NCBI GenBank assembly: GCA_032052615.1
Contig: DAMBWF010000001.1
Location: forward strand, 62,001-126,000
DNA length: 64,000 bases
Source: Pseudomonas_T sp032052615
Lineage (GTDB): Bacteria; Pseudomonadota; Gammaproteobacteria; Pseudomonadales; Pseudomonadaceae
Direction of reading: 5' to 3'
Below are positions 48,596 to 57,896 of this stretch, piece after piece. Both the position numbers and the translations under genes were made by a program. Every line of letters starts with the position of its first letter. Positions within the stretch are counted from its first letter, which is position 1. Below the pieces are notes generated by a model. The model had not been told where the DNA came from. It did not search any database and worked only from the letters and a program-made list of their open reading frames with translations.

Positions 48596-50455
48596 ATGAC
48601 CTGTTCCTTGCGTTTCACCCGTTTCATGGCCGGTTCCACCACGAGCGCGCTGGTGGGCGCCGCCTCGCTGTTCGCCTTGCAGGCGTGCGCCGCGCCGCTG
48701 CCGATGGCCCTGGCGATGCCCGCCGTGGATGCCGGATCCCGCGCCATCCATGACGTCCAGGGGGCTGGCGACAGCAGCCCGCTGGTGGGCCAGAAGGTGA
48801 CCGTCGAAGGCGTCGTCGTGGCCGACTACCAAGGCGCCGACGAACTGAAGGGCTTCTTCGTGCAGCAGCCCGACGACAGCGTCGACGCCGATCCCCTGAC
48901 TTCCGAGGGCCTGTTCGTCTACGACGCCGGCGGCGGAGTGGCGGTGAAGGCGGGCGACCGGGTGCGGGTCAGCGGCACGGTGCGCGAGTACAACGGCCTC
49001 ACCGAGCTGGTGGCCCCGTTGAAGGTCAGCGTGCTCGGCAGCGCGCCGCTGCCCCGGCCGGTGGAGCCGCGCCTGCCCCTGGCCGCCGGCGAGTCCCTGG
49101 AGCGCTACGAAGGCATGCGGGTGCGTCTGCCCCAGACCCTGACGGTGAGCGAAACCTACAACCTGGGACGCTACGGCCAGGTGCTGCTGGCTTCGCAGCG
49201 GCTGATGGCGCCCACCGAAGTGGCGCTGCCGGGCGAGGCCGCCCGTGCCCAGCAGGCGCGCAACGATCTAGACCGGCTTCTGCTCGACGACGGGCGGGCC
49301 CAGCAGAACCCCGACCCGATCCGCTATCCGGCGCCGGAGCTGACCGCCTACGCCACGCTGCGGGTGGGCGACCGGATGAGCGGCGTGAGCGGCGTGCTCG
49401 ATCAGTCCAGCGAGGGCTACCGGGTGCAGCCGGACGGGGCGCCGCGCATCGAGGCGGCCAACCCGCGTCCCGCGCGTCCGACCGCGCCGGGGCGCATGCG
49501 GGTCGCCAGTTTCAACGTACTGAACTACTTCAATGGCGACGGCCGTGGCGCCGGCTTCCCCACCGCCCGGGGCGCCAGCAGCGCCGAGGAATTCCAGCGC
49601 CAGCGCGCCAAGGTGATCGCGGCGATCCTCGCCTCCCGCGCGGCGGTGGTCGGCCTGATGGAGATCGAGAACGATGGCTACGGCGCGAGCAGCGCCATCG
49701 CCGATCTGGTCGAGGGGTTGAACGCCGGCGCGCCCCGGGGCGAGCGCTACGCCTACGTCGATCCGGGCGTGGCCCGGCTGGGCAACGACGCCATCGCCGT
49801 CGGCCTGGTCTACCGCAGCGACGTGGTGCAGCCGCTGAAGGCCGCGGCGGTGCTGGACAGCCGGGTCGACCCGCGCTTCGACGACACCCGCAACCGCCCG
49901 AGCCTGGCCCAGAGCTTCCGCGAGATCGCCAGCTACCAGGTGTTCACCGTGGCGATCAATCACTTGAAATCCAAGGGCTCCGCCTGCGACGGCGACCCGG
50001 ATACCGGTGACGGCCAGGGCAACTGCAACCTGACTCGCGCCCGCGCCGCCGAGGCCCTGGTGAGCTGGCTGGCCAGCGACCCGACGAAGTCGGGCGACCC
50101 GGACGTGCTGATCCTCGGCGACCTCAACGCCTATACCCGGGAGGACCCGGTCGCGGTGATCCGCGCGGCGGGCTACACCGACCTGGGCGAGCGTTTCGCC
50201 GGCAACGGCCAGGGCTACTCGTTCGTCTTCGAGGGGCAGTCCGGCGCCCTGGACCATGCCCTGGCCAGCCCGAGCATGCTGTCCCAGGTGCGCAGCGCCG
50301 AGGAATGGCACATCAACGCCGACGAGCCGCGGGTACTGGACTACAACGTGGAGTTCAAGAGCGCGCGGCAGCGCGAGACCTTGTACAACGCCGACCCCTA
50401 CCGGGCCTCGGACCACGACCCGCTGGTGCTGGGCCTGGACCTCGGCGCCCGCTGA
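48596..50455 (+). CDS. eddB: Extracellular endonuclease/exonuclease/phosphatase of the ExeM/EddB family
   Basis: 619 residues. Long N-terminal signal with a lipobox-like LQAC at about residues 29-32, so it may be a lipoprotein or be cleaved for secretion. OB-fold-like domain of the YhcR/ExeM type (about 65-160: GQKVTVEGVVVADYQGADELKGFFVQ). EEP nuclease domain from about 300: VASFNVLNYFNG, VVGLMEIENDGY, INHLKSKGSACDGDP, LILGDLNAYTRED and the C-terminal SDHDPLVLGLDL, covering the Asn, Glu, His, Asp and His catalytic set. P. aeruginosa EddB is a secreted phosphate-regulated DNase that lets cells use extracellular DNA; the Pho box upstream supports the same role. Confidence 0.87.
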   Translation: MTCSLRFTRFMAGSTTSALVGAASLFALQACAAPLPMALAMPAVDAGSRAIHDVQGAGDSSPLVGQKVTVEGVVVADYQGADELKGFFVQQPDDSVDADPLTSEGLFVYDAGGGVAVKAGDRVRVSGTVREYNGLTELVAPLKVSVLGSAPLPRPVEPRLPLAAGESLERYEGMRVRLPQTLTVSETYNLGRYGQVLLASQRLMAPTEVALPGEAARAQQARNDLDRLLLDDGRAQQNPDPIRYPAPELTAYATLRVGDRMSGVSGVLDQSSEGYRVQPDGAPRIEAANPRPARPTAPGRMRVASFNVLNYFNGDGRGAGFPTARGASSAEEFQRQRAKVIAAILASRAAVVGLMEIENDGYGASSAIADLVEGLNAGAPRGERYAYVDPGVARLGNDAIAVGLVYRSDVVQPLKAAAVLDSRVDPRFDDTRNRPSLAQSFREIASYQVFTVAINHLKSKGSACDGDPDTGDGQGNCNLTRARAAEALVSWLASDPTKSGDPDVLILGDLNAYTREDPVAVIRAAGYTDLGERFAGNGQGYSFVFEGQSGALDHALASPSMLSQVRSAEEWHINADEPRVLDYNVEFKSARQRETLYNADPYRASDHDPLVLGLDLGAR

Positions 50456-50477
50456 GCGCCAGGACGGGGCGGAAACG

Positions 50478-50504
50478 AAAACGCCGGGGCGACCCGGCGT
50501 TTTT
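50478..50504. terminator. Bidirectional intrinsic terminator between the nuclease gene and prfC
   Basis: An 11-bp stem AAAACGCCGGG/CCCGGCGTTTT with a GCGA loop. The A run on one side and T run on the other serve both converging genes. Confidence 0.92.
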
Positions 50505-50518
50505 CGTGCGATCCGCGA

Positions 50519-52102
50519 TCAGTGGTGCTCGCGGGTGGCGCGGAATTTCACCTCCGGCCAGCGTTCTTCCATCAGGCTCAGGTTGACCCGGGTCGGCGCC
50601 AGGTAGGTGAGGTGGCCGCCGCCGTCGACGGCCAGGTTTTCGAAGGCCTTGGTCTTGAAGTCTTCGAGCTTCTTCTTGTCGTCGCATTCGATCCAGCGCG
50701 CCGACCAGACATTGATCGCCTCGTAGGCGCATTCCACCTTGTATTCCTCCTTCAGGCGGCTGGCGACCACGTCGAACTGCAGCACGCCCACCGCGCCGAG
50801 GATGATGTCGTTGTTGCGCTCGGGAAAGAACACCTGGGTGGCGCCTTCCTCGGCCAACTCCTGCAGGCCCTGGCGCAGTTGCTTGGATTTCAGCGGGTCC
50901 TTCAGGCGCACCCGGCGGAACAGTTCGGGGGCGAAGTGGGGGATGCCGGTGAAGCCCAGGGCCTCGCCTTCGGTGAAGGTGTCGCCGATCTGGATGGTGC
51001 CGTGGTTGTGCAGGCCGATGATGTCGCCGGCCCAGGCTTCCTCCAGCATCTCCCGCTCGCTGGAGAAGAAGGTCAGGGCGTCGGCGATCTTCAGGTCCTT
51101 CTTGAGCCGCACGTGGCGCATTTTCATGCCTTTCTCGTACTTGCCCGAGCAGATGCGCATGAAGGCGATGCGGTCCCGGTGCTTGGGATCCATGTTCGCC
51201 TGGATCTTGAATACGAAGCCGGTGAACTTCTCTTCGGTGGGCGCCACGCTACGTTCGTGGGCGACGCGCGGCAGCGGCTTCGGCGCCCAGTCGACGATGC
51301 TGTCGAGCACGTGGTCGACGCCGAAGTTGCCCAGGGCGGTACCGAAGAATACCGGGGTCATCCCGCCACGCAGGAAGGCGTCCTTGTCGAAGGCATGGCA
51401 GGCGCCCTGGACCAGCTCCAGTTGCTCGACGAAGTCGTCGTAGAGGTCGCCCAGGTGAGCGCGGGCCTCGTCGGAGTCCAGCTTCTCGATCACTCGGGCC
51501 TCGATGCGCTCGTGGCCATGGCCAGGCACGTAGGCGAAGATCTTGTCCTCGGCCAGGTGGTAGACGCCCTTGAAGTCGCGGTACGAGCCGATCGGCCAAG
51601 TGATCGGCGCGGCCTTGATCTTCAGCACCGCCTCGATCTCGTCCAGCAGCTCGATGGGGTCGCGGATGTCGCGGTCGAGTTTGTTGATGAAGCTGACGAT
51701 GGGGGTGTCGCGCAGGCGGCAGACGTCCATCAGGGCGATGGTCCGGGGTTCGACCCCCTTGCCGCCGTCCAGCACCATCAGCGCCGAGTCCACGGCGGTC
51801 AGGGTGCGGTAGGTGTCTTCCGAGAAGTCTTCGTGGCCGGGGGTGTCGAGCAGGTTGATCATGTGCTCGCGGTAGGGGAACTGCATCACCGAGGTGGTGA
51901 TGGAGATGCCGCGCTGCTTCTCCATCTCCATCCAGTCGGAGGTGGCGTGGCGGTCGGATTTACGCGACTTCACGGTGCCGGCCACGGCGATCGCCTTGCC
52001 CATCAGCAGGAGTTTCTCGGTGATGGTGGTCTTGCCCGCGTCGGGGTGGGAAATGATGGCGAACGTGCGGCGTTTCGCGACTTCGGCGGCCTGCTGGGTC
52101 AT
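50519..52102 (-). CDS. prfC: Peptide chain release factor 3
   Basis: 527 residues. Translational GTPase: G1 SHPDAGKTT, switch II LDTPGHEDFSEDTYRTL, G4 NKLDRD. RF3-specific segments include GTVKSRKSDRHATSDWMEMEKQRGISITTSVMQF, PAPITWPIGSYRDFKGVY-like KAAPITWPIGSYRDFKGVYH and GVLQFDVVASRLKEEYKVEC. It recycles RF1/RF2 after peptide release. ATG 52102 gives the standard N-terminus (MTQQAAEVAKRRTFAIISHP); the frame extends upstream only into non-conserved sequence. Confidence 0.97.
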   Translation of the reverse strand: MTQQAAEVAKRRTFAIISHPDAGKTTITEKLLLMGKAIAVAGTVKSRKSDRHATSDWMEMEKQRGISITTSVMQFPYREHMINLLDTPGHEDFSEDTYRTLTAVDSALMVLDGGKGVEPRTIALMDVCRLRDTPIVSFINKLDRDIRDPIELLDEIEAVLKIKAAPITWPIGSYRDFKGVYHLAEDKIFAYVPGHGHERIEARVIEKLDSDEARAHLGDLYDDFVEQLELVQGACHAFDKDAFLRGGMTPVFFGTALGNFGVDHVLDSIVDWAPKPLPRVAHERSVAPTEEKFTGFVFKIQANMDPKHRDRIAFMRICSGKYEKGMKMRHVRLKKDLKIADALTFFSSEREMLEEAWAGDIIGLHNHGTIQIGDTFTEGEALGFTGIPHFAPELFRRVRLKDPLKSKQLRQGLQELAEEGATQVFFPERNNDIILGAVGVLQFDVVASRLKEEYKVECAYEAINVWSARWIECDDKKKLEDFKTKAFENLAVDGGGHLTYLAPTRVNLSLMEERWPEVKFRATREHH

Positions 52103-52364
52103 GGGGTCCTGCCTTGAAAGGCGATCCGGAAAAAGCCGGCGATTATAGCCGATGCCGCCCCGCACGGCAGCGCACCGCGCCTGGCGGGCAGATTGACGGA
52201 ACCCGGGCCGACCCGGGGGCGTCCATTCTTGCGTGCCATCGTTTAGCCAGATAGGCGGTGCGATGGCGCGCCGAGACTCTCCGCCCGCGCGGTGGGTCCG
52301 TCGGTCCGCCCATGCGAACCGCGCCCCTGGCCGCGTTCGCCGTCTTCAAGAGGGAGTCCCGTCC

Positions 52365-53078
52365 ATGGCCGAACGCTATGGCAAGGTTCTGTTCGGCGTG
52401 CTGGCCGCGATCGTGGCGCTGGCCGGGCTGGTTCACTGGATCGGCCCTGGCGTGCTGCGCCACTACCGCGCCGACCTGCTGTTCTATCTCCAGGCCCACC
52501 TGTATCTGGTGCTGGTGTCCATGGCCGTCGCGCTGCTGGTGGGCGTGCCGGTGGGTATTCTGCTCAGCCGGCCGTTCATGGCGCGTCGCGCCGAACGCTT
52601 CATGCAACTGTTCAACGTCGGGAACACCGTGCCGCCCCTGGCGGTGCTGGCGCTGTCCCTGGGTATCCTGGGGATCGGCGACGGGCCGGCGATCTTCGCT
52701 TTGTTCCTCGCCTCGCTGCTGCCCATCGTGCGCAACACCTACGAGGGCCTGAACAACGTGCCCGGGTCGCTGAAGGAGGCCGCCACCGGCATCGGCATGA
52801 CCCCGCGCCAGGTGCTGCTCAAGGTGGAACTGCCCAACGCCGTGCCGATCCTCGTGGGCGGGGTGCGCATCGCCCTGGCGCTGAACGTCGGCACCGCGCC
52901 CCTGGCCTTCCTGATCGGCGCCAACAGCCTGGGCAGCCTGATCTTTCCCGCCATCGCCCTGAACAACCAGCCGATGCTGCTGCTGGGCGCCGCCGCCACG
53001 GCGCTGCTGGCGCTACTGCTGGATGGCGCGGTGGCCCTGTCCAGCCGGTTGTGGCTGGAGCGCGGCCTGGCCCGCTAA
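52365..53078 (+). CDS. Osmoprotectant/choline-type ABC transporter permease (YehW/OpuCB-like), first permease
   Basis: 237 residues with about six membrane helices. The permease EAA loop is NTYEGLNNVPGSLKEAATGIGMTPRQVLLKVELPNAVPILVGGVRIA. A first-helix hairpin is followed by QAHLYLVLVSMAVALLVGVPVGILLSR, the start of OpuC/YehW/YehY permeases. AGGGAG precedes ATG 52365. It is the first gene of a four-gene unit ordered permease, binding protein, permease, ATPase, the yehW-type composition. It should import glycine betaine, choline or a related quaternary amine; affinity is unknown. Confidence 0.88.
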   Translation: MAERYGKVLFGVLAAIVALAGLVHWIGPGVLRHYRADLLFYLQAHLYLVLVSMAVALLVGVPVGILLSRPFMARRAERFMQLFNVGNTVPPLAVLALSLGILGIGDGPAIFALFLASLLPIVRNTYEGLNNVPGSLKEAATGIGMTPRQVLLKVELPNAVPILVGGVRIALALNVGTAPLAFLIGANSLGSLIFPAIALNNQPMLLLGAAATALLALLLDGAVALSSRLWLERGLAR

Positions 53079-53087
53079 GGAGTCGTC

Positions 53088-53984
53088 ATGAAGAAAGTCC
53101 TGCTGGCCGGCCTGCTACTGGCCGCCGTCGCCGGCTTCGCCGGGATGGCCCAGGCCGAGGAAAAACCGCTGCTGCGGATCGGCGCCAAGGTGTTCTCGGA
53201 GCAGCGCATCCTCGCCCAGCTCACCGCCCAATACCTGCAAGGCAAGGGCTACCGCACCCGGGTGATCGCCGGGCTGGGCAGCAGCGTGTCCCGCAGCGCC
53301 CAGGAAAATGGGGAGCTGGACCTGGTCTGGGAGTACACCGGCACCTCGCTGTTCGCCTTCAATCACCAGACCGACGTGCTCGGCCGCGAGGCATCCCTGA
53401 AGCGGGTGCGCGAGCTGGACGGCGCCAAGGGGCTGGTCTGGCTGGAACCTTCGCGGTTCAGCAACACCTATGCCCTGGCAGTGCCGAGGGCGATCGCCGA
53501 GCGCGACGGCCTGAGCAGCATCAGCGACCTGGCGCGGGTGGTGAACGGCTCCGACGAGCCTCACCTGGTGGCCCTGGACATCGAGTTCGCCAACCGGCCC
53601 GACGGCCTGGTGCCGCTGGTCGAGCGCTACGGCCTGCGCCTGACCCGCGACGAGGTGCGGCAGATGGACCCCGGGCTGATCTACACCGCGCTGCGCAATG
53701 CCCAGGCATACGCCGGGCTGGTGTACACCACCGACGGGCGCCTGGAAGCCTTCGGGCTGGCCCTGCTGGAGGACGACCGGCATTTCTTCCCCGACTACAC
53801 CGCCGCCCCGGTGATCCGCCGCGACACGCTCGACGCCCATCCGGAACTGGCGGGGCTGTTGTCGCCCCTGGCCCGGTTGCTGGACGACGACACCATGCGC
53901 GCGCTCAACGCCCGCGTCGACATCGGCCACGAAACGCCGGCGGCGGTGGCCGCCGACTTCCTGCGCCAGCACGCACTGCTCTGA
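53088..53984 (+). CDS. Periplasmic substrate-binding protein of the osmoprotectant ABC transporter (YehZ/OpuCC-like)
   Basis: 298 residues. Signal peptide MKKVLLAGLLLAAVAGFAGMAQA, then the OpuAC-type domain: LLRIGAKVFSEQRILAQLTAQYLQGKGYRTRVIAGLGSSVSRSAQENGELDLVWEYTGTSLF, NTYALAVPRAIAERDGLSSISDL and DPGLIYTALRNAQAYAGLVYTTDGRLEAFGLALLEDDRHFFPDYTAAPVI. These are the core segments of glycine-betaine/choline-binding proteins. AAGGAG precedes the ATG. Ligand tryptophan/tyrosine cage residues cannot be assigned by eye. Confidence 0.9.
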   Translation: MKKVLLAGLLLAAVAGFAGMAQAEEKPLLRIGAKVFSEQRILAQLTAQYLQGKGYRTRVIAGLGSSVSRSAQENGELDLVWEYTGTSLFAFNHQTDVLGREASLKRVRELDGAKGLVWLEPSRFSNTYALAVPRAIAERDGLSSISDLARVVNGSDEPHLVALDIEFANRPDGLVPLVERYGLRLTRDEVRQMDPGLIYTALRNAQAYAGLVYTTDGRLEAFGLALLEDDRHFFPDYTAAPVIRRDTLDAHPELAGLLSPLARLLDDDTMRALNARVDIGHETPAAVAADFLRQHALL

Positions 53985-53991
53985 GGCCCCC

Positions 53992-54645
53992 ATGGACTGG
54001 CTAGCGAATTTCTCCTATATCGACTGGGCGCGGGTCGGCGAGCTGACCGTGCAACACATCACCCTGGTGGCCATCGCGGTCGGCCTGGCGATCCTCATCG
54101 GCGTGCCCCTGGGCTTGCTGATGACCCGCTTCCGCTGGCTCGCCGGCCCGCTGCAGGGCGCCGCCACGGTGGTCCTGACCCTGCCTTCCATCGCGCTGTT
54201 CGGCCTGATGCTGCCGCTTTACTCGAAGATCGGCCAGGGGCTCGGGCCGCTGCCGGCGATCAGCGCGGCGTTCCTCTATTCCCTGCTGCCGGTGCTGCGC
54301 AACACCTACCTGGCCCTCACCGGTGTGGAACCGGGCATCCGCGAGGCGGGGAAGGGCATCGGCATGACCTTCTGGCAGCGCCTGTACATGGTGGACATCC
54401 CCTTGGCGGTGCCGGTGATACTCGGCGGGGTGCGCACCGCCGTGGTGATGAACATCGGCGTCATGACCATCGCCGCGGTGATCGGCGCCGGCGGCCTCGG
54501 CGAATTGATCCTCACCGCCATCAGCCGCAGCGACATGGGCCAGTTGATCATCGGCGCGTTGCTGGTGAGCGTGCTGGCCATCGTCGCCGACCTCCTGCTG
54601 CAACTGCTGCAGCGCCTGCTCACCCCCAAGGGCCTGCGCCGCTGA
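53992..54645 (+). CDS. Osmoprotectant ABC transporter permease (YehY/OpuCD-like), second permease
   Basis: 217 residues, about five to six helices. N-terminal VQHITLVAIAVGLAILIGVPLGLLMTRF and the EAA loop NTYLALTGVEPGIREAGKGIGMTFWQRLYMVDIPLAVPVILGGVRTAVV, followed by IGAGGLGELILTAI. It lies 7 bases after the binding-protein stop and 16 bases before the ATPase start. Confidence 0.9.
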   Translation: MDWLANFSYIDWARVGELTVQHITLVAIAVGLAILIGVPLGLLMTRFRWLAGPLQGAATVVLTLPSIALFGLMLPLYSKIGQGLGPLPAISAAFLYSLLPVLRNTYLALTGVEPGIREAGKGIGMTFWQRLYMVDIPLAVPVILGGVRTAVVMNIGVMTIAAVIGAGGLGELILTAISRSDMGQLIIGALLVSVLAIVADLLLQLLQRLLTPKGLRR

Positions 54646-54661
54646 CGCCAAGGAAACCGAC

Positions 54662-55819
54662 ATGATCGAACTCGACAAGCTGAGCAAGACCTTCAAGCAG
54701 AAGAACGGCAAGGACGTCACCGCCGTCGACGCGGTGAGCCTGACGGTGAACGAAGGGGAAATCTGCGTATTCCTCGGCCCCTCCGGCTGCGGCAAGACCA
54801 CCACCCTGAAAATGATCAACCGGCTGATCCGGCCGACCTCGGGACGGGTACTGATCAACGGCGAGGACACCGCCGAACTCGACGAAGTGACCCTGCGCCG
54901 GCGCATCGGCTACGTGATCCAGCAGATCGGCCTGTTCCCCAACATGACCATCGAGGAGAACATCACCGTCGTGCCCCGCCTGCTGGGCTGGGACCGCAAG
55001 GCCTGCCACGCGCGGGCCACGGAACTCATGGGCATGGTGCAGTTGGAGCCGAAGCAGTACCTCAAGCGCTATCCCCGGGAGTTGTCCGGCGGCCAGCAGC
55101 AGCGCATCGGGGTGATCCGCGCCCTGGCCGCCGACGCGCCGTTGCTACTGATGGACGAGCCGTTCGGCGCGGTGGACCCGATCAACCGCGACGCCATCCA
55201 GAACGAGTTCTTCCAGATGCAGCGGGCCCTGAACAAGACGGTGATCATGGTCAGCCACGACATCGACGAGGCGCTCAAGCTGGGCGACAAGATCGCCGTG
55301 TTCCGGGGCGGGCGGCTGGTCCAGTTCGACCACCCCGATACGCTGCTGGCCCATCCGGCGGACGACTTCGTCAGCCAGTTCGTCGGCCAGGACAGTACCC
55401 TCAAGCGATTGCTGCTGATCCGTGCCGAGGACGCCGCGGACGACGCGCCCGGCATCGCCCCCGACACCCCGGTGGAGCAGGCCCTGGAAGCGATGGAGGA
55501 ACAAGACCGGCGCTACGTGGTGGTCACCGATGCCGACCGCAAGGCCCTGGGCTACGTGCGCCGGCGCGACCTGCGGCGCCAGCAGGGCGCCTGCGGGCAG
55601 TTCCTCCAGGCGTTCAAGGTCACCGCGGCCCACGACGAGAACCTGCGCATCCTCCTGTCGCGCATGTACGAGTTCAACAGCTCCTGGCTGCCGGTGCTGA
55701 GCCCGGAGGGGACCTTTCTCGGTGAGGTGACCCAGGAATCCATCGCCGACTACCTGAGTTCCGGCCGCTCCCGAGGCAAGACCCGCATCGTCTCGCCGGC
55801 CGAGGCGCCGGTGGCATAG
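54662..55819 (+). CDS. Osmoprotectant ABC transporter ATPase with CBS domains (ProV/OpuCA-like)
   Basis: 385 residues. ABC domain: Walker A GPSGCGKTTTLK, signature LSGGQQQRIGVIRALAADAPLLLMDEP, and the switch histidine in SHDIDEA. From about residue 255 two CBS motifs follow (PVEQALEAMEEQDRRYVVVTDADRKALGYVRRRDL; LRILLSRMYEFNSSWLPVLSPEGTFLGEVTQESIADYL), which in OpuA-type systems sense ionic strength. Last gene of the transporter operon. Confidence 0.93.
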   Translation: MIELDKLSKTFKQKNGKDVTAVDAVSLTVNEGEICVFLGPSGCGKTTTLKMINRLIRPTSGRVLINGEDTAELDEVTLRRRIGYVIQQIGLFPNMTIEENITVVPRLLGWDRKACHARATELMGMVQLEPKQYLKRYPRELSGGQQQRIGVIRALAADAPLLLMDEPFGAVDPINRDAIQNEFFQMQRALNKTVIMVSHDIDEALKLGDKIAVFRGGRLVQFDHPDTLLAHPADDFVSQFVGQDSTLKRLLLIRAEDAADDAPGIAPDTPVEQALEAMEEQDRRYVVVTDADRKALGYVRRRDLRRQQGACGQFLQAFKVTAAHDENLRILLSRMYEFNSSWLPVLSPEGTFLGEVTQESIADYLSSGRSRGKTRIVSPAEAPVA

Positions 55820-55927
55820 AGGCGTCGTCGCGCCGCCGCGCGCCCGGTCGCGTCGCGGCGAAGGATTCCCCTGTGGCGCGTTAACCCCTAGGATGTGCGC
55901 CGCAGCAGGCCTACAAGGAACGAAGCC

Positions 55928-56989
55928 ATGACGTCCCCCTTGCCCGGCGCGGCCGTGATCGCCGCGATGCAACGCAATACCTCCAACCGGGGTTACACCC
56001 TCGACCCCTTCCAGTGCGCCGCCGTCGAGCGGCTCGGGCGCATGGCCGACGAATTGCTCGCGCCCGGACGCCGGGAAGCGCCGCGCAGCGTCTACCTATG
56101 GGGCCCGGTGGGGCGGGGCAAGAGTTTCCTGCTCGACGGCTTCTTCGATGCCGTCCCGATCGCCGAGAAGCGCCGGGTGCATTTCCACGCCTTCTTCCGC
56201 GAACTGCACCAGCGCATGTTCGAGCAGGCCGCCAGCGGCAATGCCATGGAGGCCGCCCTGGGGCTGATGCTGGGCGATTGCCGGTTACTCTGCTTCGACG
56301 AGTTCCACTTGCACGACATCGGCGACGCCATGCTCATCAGCCGATTGTTCTCGGCGATCTTCGCCCGCGGCGTGACCCTGCTCACCACGTCCAACTACCC
56401 CCCGGATGGCCTGTTGCCCAACCCGCTGTATCACGAGCGCTTCCTGCCCACCATCGAGTTGATCAAGGCGCGCATGGACATCCTCTCCGTCGCGGGGGAC
56501 ATCGACTACCGGGGCCTGGAGACCGGCGAACCCGACCCATTCCACGAGGGCGCCTTCCTGTGTCCGGGCAACGAGGCCCAGCGCCAGGCCCTCGGCCTGC
56601 CGAAACGCCCCGCCGGGGGGCAGGACATGCGGGTGGGCCATCGCCTGTTGCGCGTGTTGAGCGTGGAGGGGCGGACCTTGCAGTTCTCCTTCAAGCACCT
56701 GTGCGAAGGCCCGACCGCGACCATGGACTACCTCGCCCTGGTGGCCGACCACGACCGCTGGATACTCGAAGACCTGCCGCGCATCTCCACCGCCTCGCCG
56801 GCTGCCCAGCAGCGGTTCGTCAACCTGATCGACGTGCTCTACGACCGGCGCTGCCAGTTGTTCCTGATCAGCCAGTGGCCCTTGCAAGAGGCGTTGAACC
56901 AAGCCGAGGCAGTGGATATTTCCAGGACGCGAAGCCGACTTTCACAACTTCGACAAGTTTCCGTCATGGAACCGTCGCCTATCACATAG
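55928..56989 (+). CDS. zapE: ZapE, AFG1-like cell-division ATPase
   Basis: 353 residues. Walker A GPVGRGKS at 59-66, Walker B LLCFDEFHLHDIGDAML, sensor TLLTTSNYPPDGLLPNPLYHERFLPTIELIK and the terminal FVNLIDVLYDRRCQLFLIS. ZapE acts at the division septum and affects Z-ring stability; mitochondrial relatives are AFG1/LACE1. ATG 55928 has AAGGAA upstream. The last about 15 residues (RQVSVMEPSPIT) look unlike the usual family end, and the DNA becomes more AT-rich from about 56,920, marking a change of sequence type before the next gene cluster. Confidence 0.9.
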   Translation: MTSPLPGAAVIAAMQRNTSNRGYTLDPFQCAAVERLGRMADELLAPGRREAPRSVYLWGPVGRGKSFLLDGFFDAVPIAEKRRVHFHAFFRELHQRMFEQAASGNAMEAALGLMLGDCRLLCFDEFHLHDIGDAMLISRLFSAIFARGVTLLTTSNYPPDGLLPNPLYHERFLPTIELIKARMDILSVAGDIDYRGLETGEPDPFHEGAFLCPGNEAQRQALGLPKRPAGGQDMRVGHRLLRVLSVEGRTLQFSFKHLCEGPTATMDYLALVADHDRWILEDLPRISTASPAAQQRFVNLIDVLYDRRCQLFLISQWPLQEALNQAEAVDISRTRSRLSQLRQVSVMEPSPIT

Positions 56990-57110
56990 AGTATTGGGTT
57001 GTATATTCGACCTTGGTCCTGTGGCAACGGACTAAATAACTCTTACAGTGAGTTTCGCGTGTGAAGCAGACCAAGTAAGGTCTGATATCAATAAGAATGG
57101 ATTCGACGTA
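56990..57110. other. AT-richer intergenic region upstream of the oxidative cluster
   Basis: 121 bases between zapE and the TSUP gene, clearly richer in A/T than the flanks (for example the stretch around 56990-57010 and 57040-57055). It probably holds the cluster promoter, but no clean -35/-10 pair was identified. No repeats or mobile-element ends seen. Confidence 0.45.
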
Positions 57111-57863
57111 ATGAACGAAGTTCAGGCATTTGGCCTTTCCGGCTACGCAGTCATTTTCATTACTCTGCTCGGCGCTTATATCATCTTCGGGATCGCCGGT
57201 TTCGGCACCGCCCTGGTGGCCAGCCCCGTCCTCGCCCTCTATGTCCCCATCGCCAAGATCGTGCCGCTGCTGGCCTTGATGGACATGTGCGCGGCCTTCG
57301 TCAACGTCAGCCGCGACGGACGCAAGGCCGACTGGCGCGAATTGCGCCGGCTGGTGCCGCTGATGGTGGTGGGCAGCCTGATCGGCGCGGCCATCCTGCT
57401 CAAGACCCGTCCCGACATCCTCTTGCTGGCCCTGGGGATCTTCGTGGTCGGCTACGCCCTGTATTCCCTCAGCGGCCTCAAGCCCCAGCGCCGTTTCGCG
57501 CCGCTCGCTTCGGTGCCGTTCGGCGCCATTGGTGGCATATTCAGTGCCCTATTCGGCAGTGGCGGCTTCATCTACGCCATCTACCTGAGCGGTCGCATCG
57601 ATAACAAGGAGTCGATGCGCATCACCCAGACCACTCTTATCGGCCTCAGCACCCTGACCCGCGTCGTCCTGTTCGCCTTGGCGGGCGTCTACCTCGATAC
57701 CAGGTTGCTGTGGCTGGCCCTGATACTGGCGCCCGGCATGCTGCTGGGTATCGCCATCGGTCGGCGGATCACACTGAAGATGTCCCGCGAACAGTTTCTG
57801 AAGGTGATCAATATCGTGGTCCTGGGATCGGGAATCATGTTGATCGTCCGGTATTTCTCCTGA
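57111..57863 (+). CDS. TSUP (TauE/SafE) family permease
   Basis: 250 residues, about seven to eight membrane helices. The two TSUP repeats are visible: ITLLGAYIIFGIAGFGTALVASPVLALYVP in the first and PFGAIGGIFSALFGSGGFIYAIYLSGR in the second half, both with the glycine-rich re-entrant signature. Family members export or import sulfite, sulfoacetate, taurine-derived and other small anions. As first gene of the cluster it may move the substrate or product of the enzymes that follow; the substrate is not inferable. ATG 57111 is used; GTG 57048 is an alternative with a non-hydrophobic extension. Confidence 0.85.
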   Translation: MNEVQAFGLSGYAVIFITLLGAYIIFGIAGFGTALVASPVLALYVPIAKIVPLLALMDMCAAFVNVSRDGRKADWRELRRLVPLMVVGSLIGAAILLKTRPDILLLALGIFVVGYALYSLSGLKPQRRFAPLASVPFGAIGGIFSALFGSGGFIYAIYLSGRIDNKESMRITQTTLIGLSTLTRVVLFALAGVYLDTRLLWLALILAPGMLLGIAIGRRITLKMSREQFLKVINIVVLGSGIMLIVRYFS

Positions 57864-57896
57864 TTCACCCGTAACTACAATAACGCAGGGACGAAT

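Noticed and set aside
52292..54004. 570-codon plus-strand frame crossing the ABC permease and binding-protein genes
   Set aside because: Arg/Pro/Gly-rich out-of-frame sequence; the overlapping genes have proper starts, ribosome sites and family motifs.
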